Shown here one piece after another: positions 15,319 through 23,374 of a stretch of DNA of 30,361 bases; the first letter of the stretch is position 1; each line of letters starts with the position of its first letter. The notes beneath the pieces were generated by a model that made no database searches, had not been told where the DNA came from, and was given only the letters and a program-made list of their open reading frames with translations. The DNA is from JBFELO01 sp041552055 (GTDB lineage: Bacteria > Acidobacteriota > Thermoanaerobaculia > Thermoanaerobaculales > Sulfomarinibacteraceae), in contig JBFELO010000048.1 in NCBI GenBank assembly GCA_041552055.1, positions 1-30,361 of the forward strand, in the 5' to 3' direction. The translations under genes and the position numbers were made by a program.

Positions 15319-16500
15319 TTACCCCGCACAGTGCCTAGCCAACCGTGTGGCACCCTGAATCGAAACCTGGCGTTTGTCGCACGTTGCACAGACGGCTCCG
15401 TTCCCTGCTTGCATCTCTCCTCCGCACATCGCGCACGACGTCAACCGAACTTCGGCGACGATCGTGGCTCCTCCCCTGCAGACTTCGGCGACAGCGACGT
15501 CGTCTTCGAAGTCGATCGCACCGTCTGGACAGGCCTCCTGGCACAGCGAGCAGTTGGTGCACTCTGAAGCCGAGAATGTGAGCACATGGTTTTCGCCCTC
15601 CCTGGCCCGACTGATCGCGCCCGTCGGGCACACAGCCGCACAGATGCCGCACGCCCCACACAGATCCGCCTTGACGCGTGCCTGCCCCCATGGGACTTCG
15701 GGGTCGTGCGGTAAACGGCTGCAGGATTCCCGGCTCAGATTACCGACGATGGTCTTCAGCAGTCTCCGCTTGGGCGAACCCATCACCGGATGAGAATTTC
15801 GAGGCGGACTCCAGGATAAGGCCGGTGAGACGGTAGTTCTTCGATCCGGATCGGTCGCGACCCTGACGTGCGACCTCAATCTGCGAGCCAGGCCTGACAG
15901 TATGTCTCTCCTGCCGAAGGCCGCCGTGCCGTTGTGGTCCCGATCCTCGACTTGGACACAAAACTCGGTGAGACCCATGCCACGAGCGAAGGTCACGGCA
16001 CTGCGAATGGATCGGTTGATCAGCGGCTCCGCGGATCTCCAATGACACCGCGAGCACATCCCGCGCCCCAGGACGATTCTCGAGAAACCCGCAACCGCTG
16101 CTCCAATCAAGACATTCTCGGTCATCACACCCAGACAACGCACGTGGAGGTCTCCGGCGCTCCGGCGGTGAGCGCGTCGGCAGTGGAAGCCCAATCCTCG
16201 GGTACCGCCATGCGCTTCGTGGTCGTCGCGGAGGGACTCTACCTGACTGAGCAAGAACAGTTCGGAGCACAGCTCGTTTTCGAACGCCTCGGTCGGACAC
16301 GCGACCTGGCACAGGCCGCAGTCGGTGCACGAGGCGCCGATGGTCGGGCCGGGGCGGAGACTGATGGCCTCTTCCGGGCACACGTCCACGCACTTCTGGC
16401 AGTCGCTCTTCCGAAATCGAACGCGCTTGCACAGGGAGGGAGTGACCGATGTGCCCCGGCTGCCGTTTTCCGGAACACCCGGTAACAACCTGTTGACCAT
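15319..16500 (-). CDS. Polyferredoxin with FrhD/MvhD-like middle region and C-terminal zinc-ribbon-like motif
   Basis: A 393-residue soluble iron-sulfur protein, last gene of the Mo-enzyme operon. In order it has a first cluster site with a shifted first Cys (C24-x9-C34-x2-C37-x3-C41-P) and a regular ferredoxin site C58-x2-C61-x2-C64-x3-C68-P. A middle region follows with FHC at 107, VRCLG at 122 and CSRC at 149-152, resembling the Cys pattern of F420-hydrogenase delta/MvhD domains. After a linker come two more ferredoxin sites (CGACGICAAVCP and CTNCSLCQEACP), then CAMCGG...CATC, which looks like a zinc ribbon. No signal peptide is seen, so it is cytoplasmic. It may move electrons to or from the enzyme, or help load clusters. 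The ATG has AGGAG 9 bases upstream. The overall fusion is not one I recognise. Confidence 0.8.
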   Translation of the reverse strand: MVNRLLPGVPENGSRGTSVTPSLCKRVRFRKSDCQKCVDVCPEEAISLRPGPTIGASCTDCGLCQVACPTEAFENELCSELFLLSQVESLRDDHEAHGGTRGLGFHCRRAHRRSAGDLHVRCLGVMTENVLIGAAVAGFSRIVLGRGMCSRCHWRSAEPLINRSIRSAVTFARGMGLTEFCVQVEDRDHNGTAAFGRRDILSGLARRLRSHVRVATDPDRRTTVSPALSWSPPRNSHPVMGSPKRRLLKTIVGNLSRESCSRLPHDPEVPWGQARVKADLCGACGICAAVCPTGAISRAREGENHVLTFSASECTNCSLCQEACPDGAIDFEDDVAVAEVCRGGATIVAEVRLTSCAMCGGEMQAGNGAVCATCDKRQVSIQGATRLARHCAG

Positions 16501-16553
16501 CGACGCCTACTCCTGCTCAGAATACTCTCGCAGACCCTCGATCCGATTCGGGA

Positions 16554-17345
16554 TCATTCCGAGGACACTTCTGCGAGGGACGCGGAGTCATGCGCGAGGA
16601 ATCTCTCTGAGAAAACCGCCAATCCCCGGTAGAAAGGGCTCCTCGCGTTGTCCTGAATCGTCTCACTGAGCCGGGGAAACCACCGGCTCAGGTGTTCGTC
16701 GAGGAACCTCGACTGCAGCTCACGAAGGGCCTTTCGATCAGGTGCGCGCGGTTGCGATGGGTACCGTTCTGAACTGCTCGCCGGACTTCGGGTCGTTGCA
16801 GCCTCTCGTTCGCACAAGAAGCTCATGAAGGAAAGTTCCACCCCGACGTGCGTTGGCAGCTCCTTGCACGCCCGATCGATTTCGGCTCCCGCTGCGCGGT
16901 ACTTCCGGAGGACCTCAATGGCGCGATTGCCGAGCAGCGGCCCCCATTTCCGTTGTTGACCGATCTCGGCCGCCCAGTGCACGTCCTCGAACGGGCTCAC
17001 ATACCTGCCCGTCGGAACCCCGAACAGATCCATATACTCCTGCTTGAGGGTTACCGCGTCTCGGTCAACGTCTGCTGTGGCGGCGAACTCTCTGAGCTGG
17101 GTGACCGAATGTTCACCGAACACCGACGACAGCTCATCGAGAAACTGCCGGTTGACGATCTGACGCAGGAGTGCGACTTGCGGGGGTGCGAGGAACACCG
17201 ATGACAGGAATCGGTACATCTCTCCGCGCGCCTCGGCCACCTCGCCGGCAGCCTCGAACGCCGATTCCGACGTCTCGTGCCTCGAATTTGGCGTGGAATC
17301 TTCGTCGAATCCCGACGGGGTGCGTTGAGCTGACACTCTCGCCAC
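16554..17345 (-). CDS. TorD/DmsD-family molybdoenzyme chaperone
   Basis: A 263-residue cytoplasmic helical protein. The family is shown by LKQEYMDLFGVPTGRYVSPF followed by EDVHW, and by ELPTHVGVELSFMSFLCERE; both blocks match the TorD/NarJ pattern (Y..LF, then the E.P.H...EL.FM..L core). Such chaperones bind the Tat signal of the catalytic subunit and hold it open for molybdenum cofactor insertion before export. The start is a GTG with GGAGG 7 bases upstream. The first ~30 residues are polar and probably disordered, and a Ser/Pro/Arg-rich loop (TRSPASSSERYPSQP) interrupts the C-terminal half. It lies between the Fe-S subunit and the polyferredoxin gene. Confidence 0.88.
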   Translation of the reverse strand: MARVSAQRTPSGFDEDSTPNSRHETSESAFEAAGEVAEARGEMYRFLSSVFLAPPQVALLRQIVNRQFLDELSSVFGEHSVTQLREFAATADVDRDAVTLKQEYMDLFGVPTGRYVSPFEDVHWAAEIGQQRKWGPLLGNRAIEVLRKYRAAGAEIDRACKELPTHVGVELSFMSFLCEREAATTRSPASSSERYPSQPRAPDRKALRELQSRFLDEHLSRWFPRLSETIQDNARSPFYRGLAVFSERFLAHDSASLAEVSSE

Positions 17346-17401
17346 GTTGCGGCCTCCAATCTAGAGCTACAGGTTAGTTGTAGAGATTCAGATCATGATC
17401 A

Positions 17402-18034
17402 TCATGCTGGTCCAATCGCAAACCGCACCGACGGAACCGTGAGCGACGGATCGGCAAATCGGACCGGTGCATTGCGGCCCGATTGACCGGCGTCGAAGTC
17501 CTCTACCAGGTGGAGAGCATCGCCAACGCAGGTCGTGACGCAGGCCGGTTGGAATCCTGTACGCCGACCCGTTCCGTCATACAGGCGGTGGATGCAGAAC
17601 GTGCACTTCTCCACCAACTCCGTGGCCGAGTTGAACTGTGGCGCACCGTACGGGCAGGCGTGGATGCAGTTCCGGCACCCGATGCAGGCGTCTTGATTAA
17701 TCACGACGATTCCGTCTTCTGCCCGCTTGAAGATCGCGTTCGCCTCGTTGTGAATATCGTCGATACTCGCCACCGGACAGGACGCCAGACAGGCCGGGTG
17801 CTCGCAGTGATTGCATGCGCTGGTCACGAACGTCAGCGTCGTGAGTGGATAGACTCCGGCCTCCTTCTTGATCACCCAGCGGTAGCTCACGTGGTCCGGC
17901 ATCACCCCTCTTCCCCGCTTGAACGGCATCGGCGAGCTCAGCGGAGCGGTGTTGTTCTCCGACTTGCACGCGATGGTGCAGGAATCGCACCCGGTGCACT
18001 TGTCCAGATCGATCAGCCAGCCAAGTTGTGGCAT
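17402..18034 (-). CDS. Four-cluster Fe-S electron-transfer subunit (DmsB/PsrB/TtrB type)
   Basis: A 210-residue protein with 16 cysteines in the order expected for the electron-transfer subunit of DMSO-reductase-type complexes: CTGCDSCTIAC (from Cys13), CNHCEHPACLASCP, CIGCRNCIHACP, then CTFC with a closing CVTTC. Each set supplies ligands for paired [4Fe-4S] clusters. It has no signal peptide, so it would be carried across the membrane bound to the Tat-exported catalytic subunit. A good SD (AAAGGAG) precedes the ATG, 18 bp after the catalytic gene. In related enzymes this subunit passes electrons between the catalytic subunit and a membrane quinone-reactive protein; no such membrane gene is present here. 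Confidence 0.93.
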   Translation of the reverse strand: MPQLGWLIDLDKCTGCDSCTIACKSENNTAPLSSPMPFKRGRGVMPDHVSYRWVIKKEAGVYPLTTLTFVTSACNHCEHPACLASCPVASIDDIHNEANAIFKRAEDGIVVINQDACIGCRNCIHACPYGAPQFNSATELVEKCTFCIHRLYDGTGRRTGFQPACVTTCVGDALHLVEDFDAGQSGRNAPVRFADPSLTVPSVRFAIGPA

Positions 18035-18052
18035 TTCCCTTCTCCTTTCCGG

Positions 18053-21000
18053 CTACAGCCGCTTGATCCTGACGGAGGTGTCGTAGAAAGAGCAGCTGGC
18101 ACCCAGCGGTTCCTGAATACTCACGTTGCGGTACCGAAGGTCAGTATCCATGATCTGAGTGGGCTGGATTCCAGCCCCGCGGGTGGGGTCGAAGTCGGTC
18201 GCAACGCCGTCGATGATCATCGGTTTCGACGACTGCTCCCAGTGCCCGTAATGGTGAGAGATCGCGACCACTCCCGGCTTGAGGCGTTGGGTGACCAGGG
18301 CCCGTCCCTCGATGCCCCGATGTGACCGGGAGCTCACCCGCACCCTGTCCCCGGTTTCGATCTCGAGCCGGGCTGCGTCGTGGGCGCTGATCTCGACCGG
18401 GTTCTCCGGAATGATCAGCATCAGCCAAGGGTTGACGTTGGTCCTGGCCTGGCCGTGGTGGACGGTCTTGTAGGTGATGAGCCTGAAAGGGTGGTAGCGG
18501 TCATTGAGTGGTGTGCCGTCAGAGTACGTGAGCGGAGTGAACCGGGGCACGCCTGAGTAGTACTCGCCGGTCACCGAATCCCGGGTCTGGGCGACCGGGT
18601 CGGCAAAGGTGCGGATAATGTTGCCGTACCGGTACCTCAGCCGCTCGCCATCGTACTCGTCATTCGGGAAGTCGAACACCCCGCCCTTTGACAAGATTTC
18701 GCCGATGGTGATTCCCGGGTGCTTGGCGCTCGCGCTCCGAACAAGGTTCTCGAGTATCGCCTTGGCCCAGTCCCAGCTGTTGTAGAGGTCCCCCTGCACC
18801 ACTCCGCCACTGTCCAGCAGCGCGTTGGCGCCCACGCCGGGCAGACCGAGGGCCATGGCCAGTTGTATCTGGATATCGAGGACCGCTTTGGTGTCGGGCA
18901 GCGCGGGCGTGTAGTCGTTGGTGGCGTGCTCCGGGATGGTGTTGCCCACGCCGCCGTGGGCACTGCGTACACCGATTGCTCTGCCGTCGAACTTCCCGAC
19001 CACGGGGCGCTGGAACGACGTTCCCTTGTTCACCCTCCACGGAATTCCAGGAACCGCAAACTTCTCGAGGTAGACGGAGTCCGGCAGCACGTAGTCCGCC
19101 CACGCCGCCACCTCTCCCATGACCGGGCTGATGGCGACCAGCAGCGGCAGCTTGCTCTCGTCAGCAACCGTTGCCTCCCACACCCGTCTCAGCGCCGGTA
19201 CCGAGTACGGCCAGGCGTTCCAGTAGGTGATCAACACCTTCATCCGGTACGGATAGCCGTCCTGGAGGCTTGGGATCACCTCCTGGTAGTTGCCGTGGGT
19301 TCCGAACGGAAACCATGGGCGTCGGGCAGGGTAACCCGCGAACAGATTCGGCGTTTCGGTTGGGCTGTAAAACGTCTTGGCGCGATCGATCCGGATTCCT
19401 TCGTGGCCGGGGTCGCCGGCGACCTTACCCAGGTCGGCGAAACCCGACTTGTGATTCCACCCGCCGCCGCCAGAGGTGCAGCCCCCCTTCCAGTCGTAGT
19501 TTCCGATCAGGGAGTTCAGGTGTTGGATCGCCAGCTGGTTGTAGAAACCGTTGGTGTGTTTGATCGGCCCTCGGTACGTTATTGCGACAGCCTTTTTCCC
19601 GTGACTGCAGAACTCGCGTGCCAGGTCCTCCATGGTGCTCACGGAGACGTCGCAGATGGTGGAATACTCGGCGCGGGTCCTCGAAAACGCGGATTCCTTC
19701 AGTAGTGTGAACGCCGATTTTACCGGGATGTCGGACCCGTCGATGTTGACGATCGTTGTGACATCGAGGTCGCCGTGGTCGACCTCGTTGTGACCGCTGA
19801 GAACCCCGCGCGACATGACCACGTAGTCGTCGTCCGCGACTCCAGATCTGCTGGAAATACCGCTCTCGCCGGCAGTGATGTAGCGCTGGAACTGCTTGCC
19901 TTCGTCACCGATGAACGTACCGACGAGGTAGGTCGAGTCGGTCCACGTCGGCTCGCCGTCGAGGGAGGCCGCTGATCCGTTCGCGTTTTCCAGGTAGGTG
20001 GCGTCGAAACGGTCGTTCTCGATAATCCAGCTGATCATGCCCATGGCGAGAGCGGCGTCGGTCCCCGGGGTGATCGGGACCCACTGATCGGCCTGCGCCG
20101 CAGTGTTGTTGAACCGCGGATCCACCGTCACATACCTGCCCCCGTTCCGATTGAAGTGCATCAGGTTCCGGGCCATGCCGACCATCGGGAAGTCCGCCTC
20201 CAGCGGGTTGGCACCGAAGAAGATGATGTACTCGGAACCGAGGATGTCGGGCTGCCACCCCTCGGTCCGTCCGGCCCCCCTGCTGTTCTTGCTGCCGTTC
20301 GGATTCCAGGTGATCAGCTCGTTGGCCACGTGTCGCGTCGACTCGCAGACCGAGGTGTGGCTCAGGCCGTAGTTGGCCGTGCCCCACGAGTTCTTCCAGA
20401 TTCTCTCGCTCATCTCCTTCTCGACGCTGCGGCCCGGGGCGAAACCAAGCAGGTTGCTCTTTTTCCCGAGCTCGGGGATGGCCGGATCGATGAGCTCGTT
20501 CGGGTCTGGGATCAGCTCCCGGATCCTGTCGGCGATCTCGGTGAACGCCTGATCCCAGCTGATGGTCTCCCACCGGCCGGAGTTTCTCGGGCCGACCCTC
20601 TTCAGCGGATGCTGGATCCGGAAAGGGTCGTAGAGGGTCTGTACTCCGGCCTGACCTTTCAGACACATTCGGCCCAGTTCCGTGAACGCCTCTTCGGGAG
20701 GGGTGCTGTAGTCCAGCCTGTCCGGCTCGCCGTCCTGGTTTACGTCCCGGTTGTTCGGGTGGTAGGGGTTCCCGTCCAGTTTGACGAGAATCCCTTCCTT
20801 GACCTTGGCTCGGATTCCACACCGCGAGTGGCACATCTGACAGACGCTGTAGATGATGTCTTCTTCGGTTTCGATCTCGTCCGGCAGGTTTTCGCCCGTG
20901 CGGAGCGCAGCGCTCTCGGCCGCCGCCGCGCAGGTCTTCGTGGGGGTAAAGACGCGGCCTGCCATGGCTGCGGACGCCGCGGTACCGCTGACCTTCAAAA

Positions 21001-21055
21001 AGGTTCGGCGGTCGTGGGAAGGGATGATCGGGGTTTCTTGGCTTCGGTCGTTCAT
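18053..21055 (-). CDS. Tat-exported molybdopterin oxidoreductase catalytic subunit (TtrA/SrrA/ArrA/PsrA-like clade)
   Basis: A 1000-residue Mo-bis-MGD enzyme. I chose the ATG at 21055 (GGAGG 8 bases upstream) over an upstream TTG. The Tat signal is DRRTFLK at 15-21. The [4Fe-4S] site is C72-x2-C75-x3-C79, then C131 in CLKG; the 51-residue gap before the fourth Cys is long and holds a DVNQDGEPD segment (104-112) like an EF-hand/dockerin calcium loop. The expected Mo ligand is Cys237 in SHTSVCESTRHVA, as in tetrathionate, polysulfide, arsenate and selenate-type reductases; nitrate reductase NarG has Asp instead. The C-terminal dinucleotide-binding domain (MLIIPENPVEISAHDAA, then TGDRVRVSS) is intact. 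The substrate cannot be named from sequence; a reductase of an S, Se or As compound is the best guess, but an oxidase direction is possible. Confidence 0.92.
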   Translation of the reverse strand: MNDRSQETPIIPSHDRRTFLKVSGTAASAAMAGRVFTPTKTCAAAAESAALRTGENLPDEIETEEDIIYSVCQMCHSRCGIRAKVKEGILVKLDGNPYHPNNRDVNQDGEPDRLDYSTPPEEAFTELGRMCLKGQAGVQTLYDPFRIQHPLKRVGPRNSGRWETISWDQAFTEIADRIRELIPDPNELIDPAIPELGKKSNLLGFAPGRSVEKEMSERIWKNSWGTANYGLSHTSVCESTRHVANELITWNPNGSKNSRGAGRTEGWQPDILGSEYIIFFGANPLEADFPMVGMARNLMHFNRNGGRYVTVDPRFNNTAAQADQWVPITPGTDAALAMGMISWIIENDRFDATYLENANGSAASLDGEPTWTDSTYLVGTFIGDEGKQFQRYITAGESGISSRSGVADDDYVVMSRGVLSGHNEVDHGDLDVTTIVNIDGSDIPVKSAFTLLKESAFSRTRAEYSTICDVSVSTMEDLAREFCSHGKKAVAITYRGPIKHTNGFYNQLAIQHLNSLIGNYDWKGGCTSGGGGWNHKSGFADLGKVAGDPGHEGIRIDRAKTFYSPTETPNLFAGYPARRPWFPFGTHGNYQEVIPSLQDGYPYRMKVLITYWNAWPYSVPALRRVWEATVADESKLPLLVAISPVMGEVAAWADYVLPDSVYLEKFAVPGIPWRVNKGTSFQRPVVGKFDGRAIGVRSAHGGVGNTIPEHATNDYTPALPDTKAVLDIQIQLAMALGLPGVGANALLDSGGVVQGDLYNSWDWAKAILENLVRSASAKHPGITIGEILSKGGVFDFPNDEYDGERLRYRYGNIIRTFADPVAQTRDSVTGEYYSGVPRFTPLTYSDGTPLNDRYHPFRLITYKTVHHGQARTNVNPWLMLIIPENPVEISAHDAARLEIETGDRVRVSSRSHRGIEGRALVTQRLKPGVVAISHHYGHWEQSSKPMIIDGVATDFDPTRGAGIQPTQIMDTDLRYRNVSIQEPLGASCSFYDTSVRIKRL

Positions 21056-21082
21056 GTCCAGATCCTCCAATCGCCATTCCTG

Positions 21083-21952
21083 CTAGTCGTCACGCTCGTG
21101 GCTCCCCGCGAGTGCCGCGGCAATCGCCTCGATCTCGGCCGCGGTGAGAACACTCAAGGGACCCATGCCGCCCTCGTCTTCGTCGATCTTCTCCCGGATT
21201 TCATCAGCGTCTTCGCCGCCCACCTCGGAGGAGTCGAGAGGCCCGTGACAGCCTGAGCACGTGAGGTCGTACAGCAGCGGCCCGTCCGGGTCGGTAGGCG
21301 AGAGTCCTCCCTCATAGAGCTGTTGACCTGGCCCACGGTAGGGTCCGTGACACAACGTGCACAGCAAGACGTCCGTGTACCTCCGTAGGCTCGCCGTTGA
21401 GTTCTCCTCGCGCTGGGTCCCCTGGACCATATCGACGGTGTGGTGGCACCATCTGCACTGTTCGTTGTTACCGGGTTCTCCCGCGGCATACGGAAACATC
21501 ACCCTGTGGGCGGTCGGCACCGACGGGTCCATGCTCTGCCGGTCGTGGACGTCGCGGTGGCACTCGGAACAATCCTTCTTGTACTGCTTGGAGCTGCTGT
21601 CGTGCTGGGCGATCAGGTTTTTTTCCGGATCGATGTCGTCCTCATCGCGCCTGTCCTGCTCTTCCGCTGGTTCCTCTTGCCTTGGCTCTTCTTCCTGCGC
21701 CTCTCCCTCGCTCGGATCCGAGCTCTCGCTTGGAGTTCTGTTTCCCGTGCGACGGGGACTGTCTTTGGTTGTCGAGGTCGCATCTTCCTGGCCCGCAACC
21801 GGGAGGCCGGCGGCCGTCTCGTCGAGGTTTATTGAGACAGAATCTCCCTCAGCCAGAGCCCAAGAAGGGAGTAGGAACACGATAATCCCCACCAGGAGAA
21901 CCTCGGTCATCCAATACAAGCGCCTTCTTATGAGTAATTTAGTGCCCTCCAT
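21083..21952 (-). CDS. Periplasmic tetraheme cytochrome c
   Basis: A 289-residue exported protein with four CxxCH heme sites at Cys128 (CSECH), Cys166 (CRWCH), Cys198 (CTLCH) and Cys232 (CSGCH). The ATG at 21952 is chosen for its strong AAGGAGGG; it begins a signal peptide (TEVLLVGIIVFLLPSWALA, cleavage likely after ALA). Residues ~60-110 form a low-complexity linker rich in Glu, Gln, Pro and Ser (EEEPRQEEPAEEQDRR), and the heme domain follows. The tail ends in an acidic helix. It is the first gene of the five-gene Mo operon, 27 bp before the catalytic gene. It is the obvious candidate to exchange electrons with the Fe-S subunit in place of a membrane anchor. I do not recognise a named family. 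Confidence 0.9.
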   Translation of the reverse strand: MEGTKLLIRRRLYWMTEVLLVGIIVFLLPSWALAEGDSVSINLDETAAGLPVAGQEDATSTTKDSPRRTGNRTPSESSDPSEGEAQEEEPRQEEPAEEQDRRDEDDIDPEKNLIAQHDSSSKQYKKDCSECHRDVHDRQSMDPSVPTAHRVMFPYAAGEPGNNEQCRWCHHTVDMVQGTQREENSTASLRRYTDVLLCTLCHGPYRGPGQQLYEGGLSPTDPDGPLLYDLTCSGCHGPLDSSEVGGEDADEIREKIDEDEGGMGPLSVLTAAEIEAIAAALAGSHERDD

Positions 21953-21970
21953 CGCGCCCTCCTTTGCATA

Positions 21971-22079
21971 ATTGGTCAGTTTTTCAATCATAAGACCAAT
22001 CACCAATATCGACGTACCGATTGAGACCTGCAAGGGCCTCGAGCGGCGAACACACATCCCGTCGTGACCATGGTCACGA
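21971..22079. promoter_or_regulatory. Divergent control region: CRP/FNR-type palindrome and a second inverted repeat
   Basis: Bases 22062-22079 (TCGTGACCATGGTCACGA) are a perfect 18-bp palindrome containing GTGA-N6-TCAC, the core of CRP/FNR-family operators. Nearer the cytochrome gene, ATTGGTC (21971-21977) and GACCAAT (21994-22000) form a 7-bp inverted repeat with a 16-base spacer. An 11-bp direct repeat, CAAGGGCCTCG, occurs at 22031 and 22110. The region separates the Mo-enzyme operon from moaA and could control both. Confidence 0.55.
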
Positions 22080-22217
22080 TGCATTGCAGGTTGTCTTGTC
22101 AAGAACCGTCAAGGGCCTCGCGCCGCGGCCCGAAACGGGCCATATTCATAAGCGGAGCGATTACGGTTGCACGAACGACGAGGCATGTATGACTGAGAGC
22201 ATGAATCTCCGATCCCG

Positions 22218-22327
22218 CTTTCCTACGGGCCCGTGCCTATGGAGAACGGGACGGCAGGTTGGCGGCTCGTACGCCAATCTCGAGGGTCGGTCGTGGAAAC
22301 GCACCGGCCTCCCGGCTTGGAAAGGAG
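22218..22327 (+). ncRNA. Probable molybdenum-cofactor (Moco) riboswitch upstream of moaA
   Basis: A multi-branched fold can be drawn by eye. A closing stem CTTTCC (22218-22223) pairs with GGAAAG (22319-22324). Inside it are a CCCGT/ACGGG hairpin (22230-22250), a ~9-bp hairpin around TTGGCG/CGCCAA (22256-22280), and a hairpin capped by a GAAA tetraloop (22289-22305). GGCCTCCC follows, resembling the conserved 3' part of the Moco motif. The closing stem overlaps the Shine-Dalgarno AAAGGAG, so folding would block translation. Position before moaA fits the family. The match to the Rfam consensus is from memory and was not run. Confidence 0.6.
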
Positions 22328-22336
22328 ATGCACACC

Positions 22337-23371
22337 TTGAAAGGGCAAACGGATTCCTGGACCGTCCGCGACCAGCTGAGCACTCACCAGAGTCGGCACG
22401 ACACCGCGCGGCCAAGATACGTGCTGCGGGTGGGAATCACCGACCGCTGTAACCTGCGTTGCGCCTATTGCATGCCGTCCACCGGCCTGCCACGGATCGC
22501 GCGAGACAGGTTGCCGGATCTCGGTGAGCTCGCCGACCTGGTGGCTTGGATCGACCGAGGTTTTCCCCTCGAAAAAATAAAAGTCACCGGGGGTGAACCC
22601 CTGGTTCGAACAGGCATCGTGGACTTCGTCCACCGAGTGGCTGAAATGCAGCGCCTGCCAGAGGTTTCGATGACAACCAACGGCACGCTGCTCGCAAACC
22701 TGGCTGAAGAACTCCGGCTGGCTGGTTTGACGCGGGTCAACGTCTCGCTCGACACGCTTGATCCGGAGCGCTACCGGCAGCTGACGCGCGGTGGCAGCCT
22801 GGAGCGTGTTCTCGAAGGGCTGTCGGCCGCGCGCGATGCAGGGCTCGCTCCGATCAAGGTCAACGCGGTGCTTCGCCGAAGCAGTTATCGGAAGGACGTA
22901 CCCGCGCTGCTCGATTACGCCGCCGAACGCGGCTTCGAGCTTCGCTTCCTCGAGCTCATGCATTCAGGAACCGAGCGCGCGTGGTGCGAACGTGAGTTCG
23001 TCGCCGCGGAAGAGGTGTTGAGGTGGCTCGCACTTCGACGGGGATGCTCACTCCTCCACACCAGAGATCTGAGTCCGTGGGGCCCGTCACCGGCGAGAAT
23101 CGGGTGGATCCGGTGGCGTGGCAAGGACCTGAAAGTGGGCTGGATCCTTCCGGTGAGCTTGCCATTCTGCGTCACCTGCAATCGACTTCGATTGGATGCT
23201 CGCGGTCGGTTGCGCAGATGTCTGATGGACATTGAAGGATTCGCGCTCCGTGAGGCGCTTGCCGGAAACGGCGAGGTCGCGGCGAGAGCAGGACTCGCAC
23301 GATACATCGCCGGCAAGCGTCCGCCTACAGAGATGTCGACCGACCTGCCGATGGTCAAGCTGGGAGGTTGA
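22337..23371 (+). CDS. moaA: GTP 3',8-cyclase MoaA (molybdenum cofactor biosynthesis)
   Basis: A radical-SAM enzyme of 344 residues that makes the first cyclic intermediate of molybdopterin from GTP, with MoaC. The radical-SAM cluster is at C38, C42 and C45 (DRCNLRCAYC). The second cluster ligands are CxxC-x13-C in FCVTCNRLRLDARGRLRRC, and the chain ends in the conserved Gly-Gly. KVTGGEPLVR is the SAM-binding GGEP motif. I favour the TTG at 22337 because AAAGGAG ends 9 bases before it; the ATG at 22328 touches the Shine-Dalgarno and would start poorly. It is preceded by the probable Moco riboswitch and followed 3 bp later by the MOSC fusion gene. No moaC, moaD, moaE or moeA lies in the window. 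Confidence 0.95.
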   Translation: MKGQTDSWTVRDQLSTHQSRHDTARPRYVLRVGITDRCNLRCAYCMPSTGLPRIARDRLPDLGELADLVAWIDRGFPLEKIKVTGGEPLVRTGIVDFVHRVAEMQRLPEVSMTTNGTLLANLAEELRLAGLTRVNVSLDTLDPERYRQLTRGGSLERVLEGLSAARDAGLAPIKVNAVLRRSSYRKDVPALLDYAAERGFELRFLELMHSGTERAWCEREFVAAEEVLRWLALRRGCSLLHTRDLSPWGPSPARIGWIRWRGKDLKVGWILPVSLPFCVTCNRLRLDARGRLRRCLMDIEGFALREALAGNGEVAARAGLARYIAGKRPPTEMSTDLPMVKLGG

Positions 23372-23374
23372 ACC

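Noticed and set aside
22127..22141. GGCCCG-AAA-CGGGCC hairpin as a terminator of an upstream transcript
   Set aside because: No T-run follows and no gene reads into it from the left; its role, if any, is unclear.
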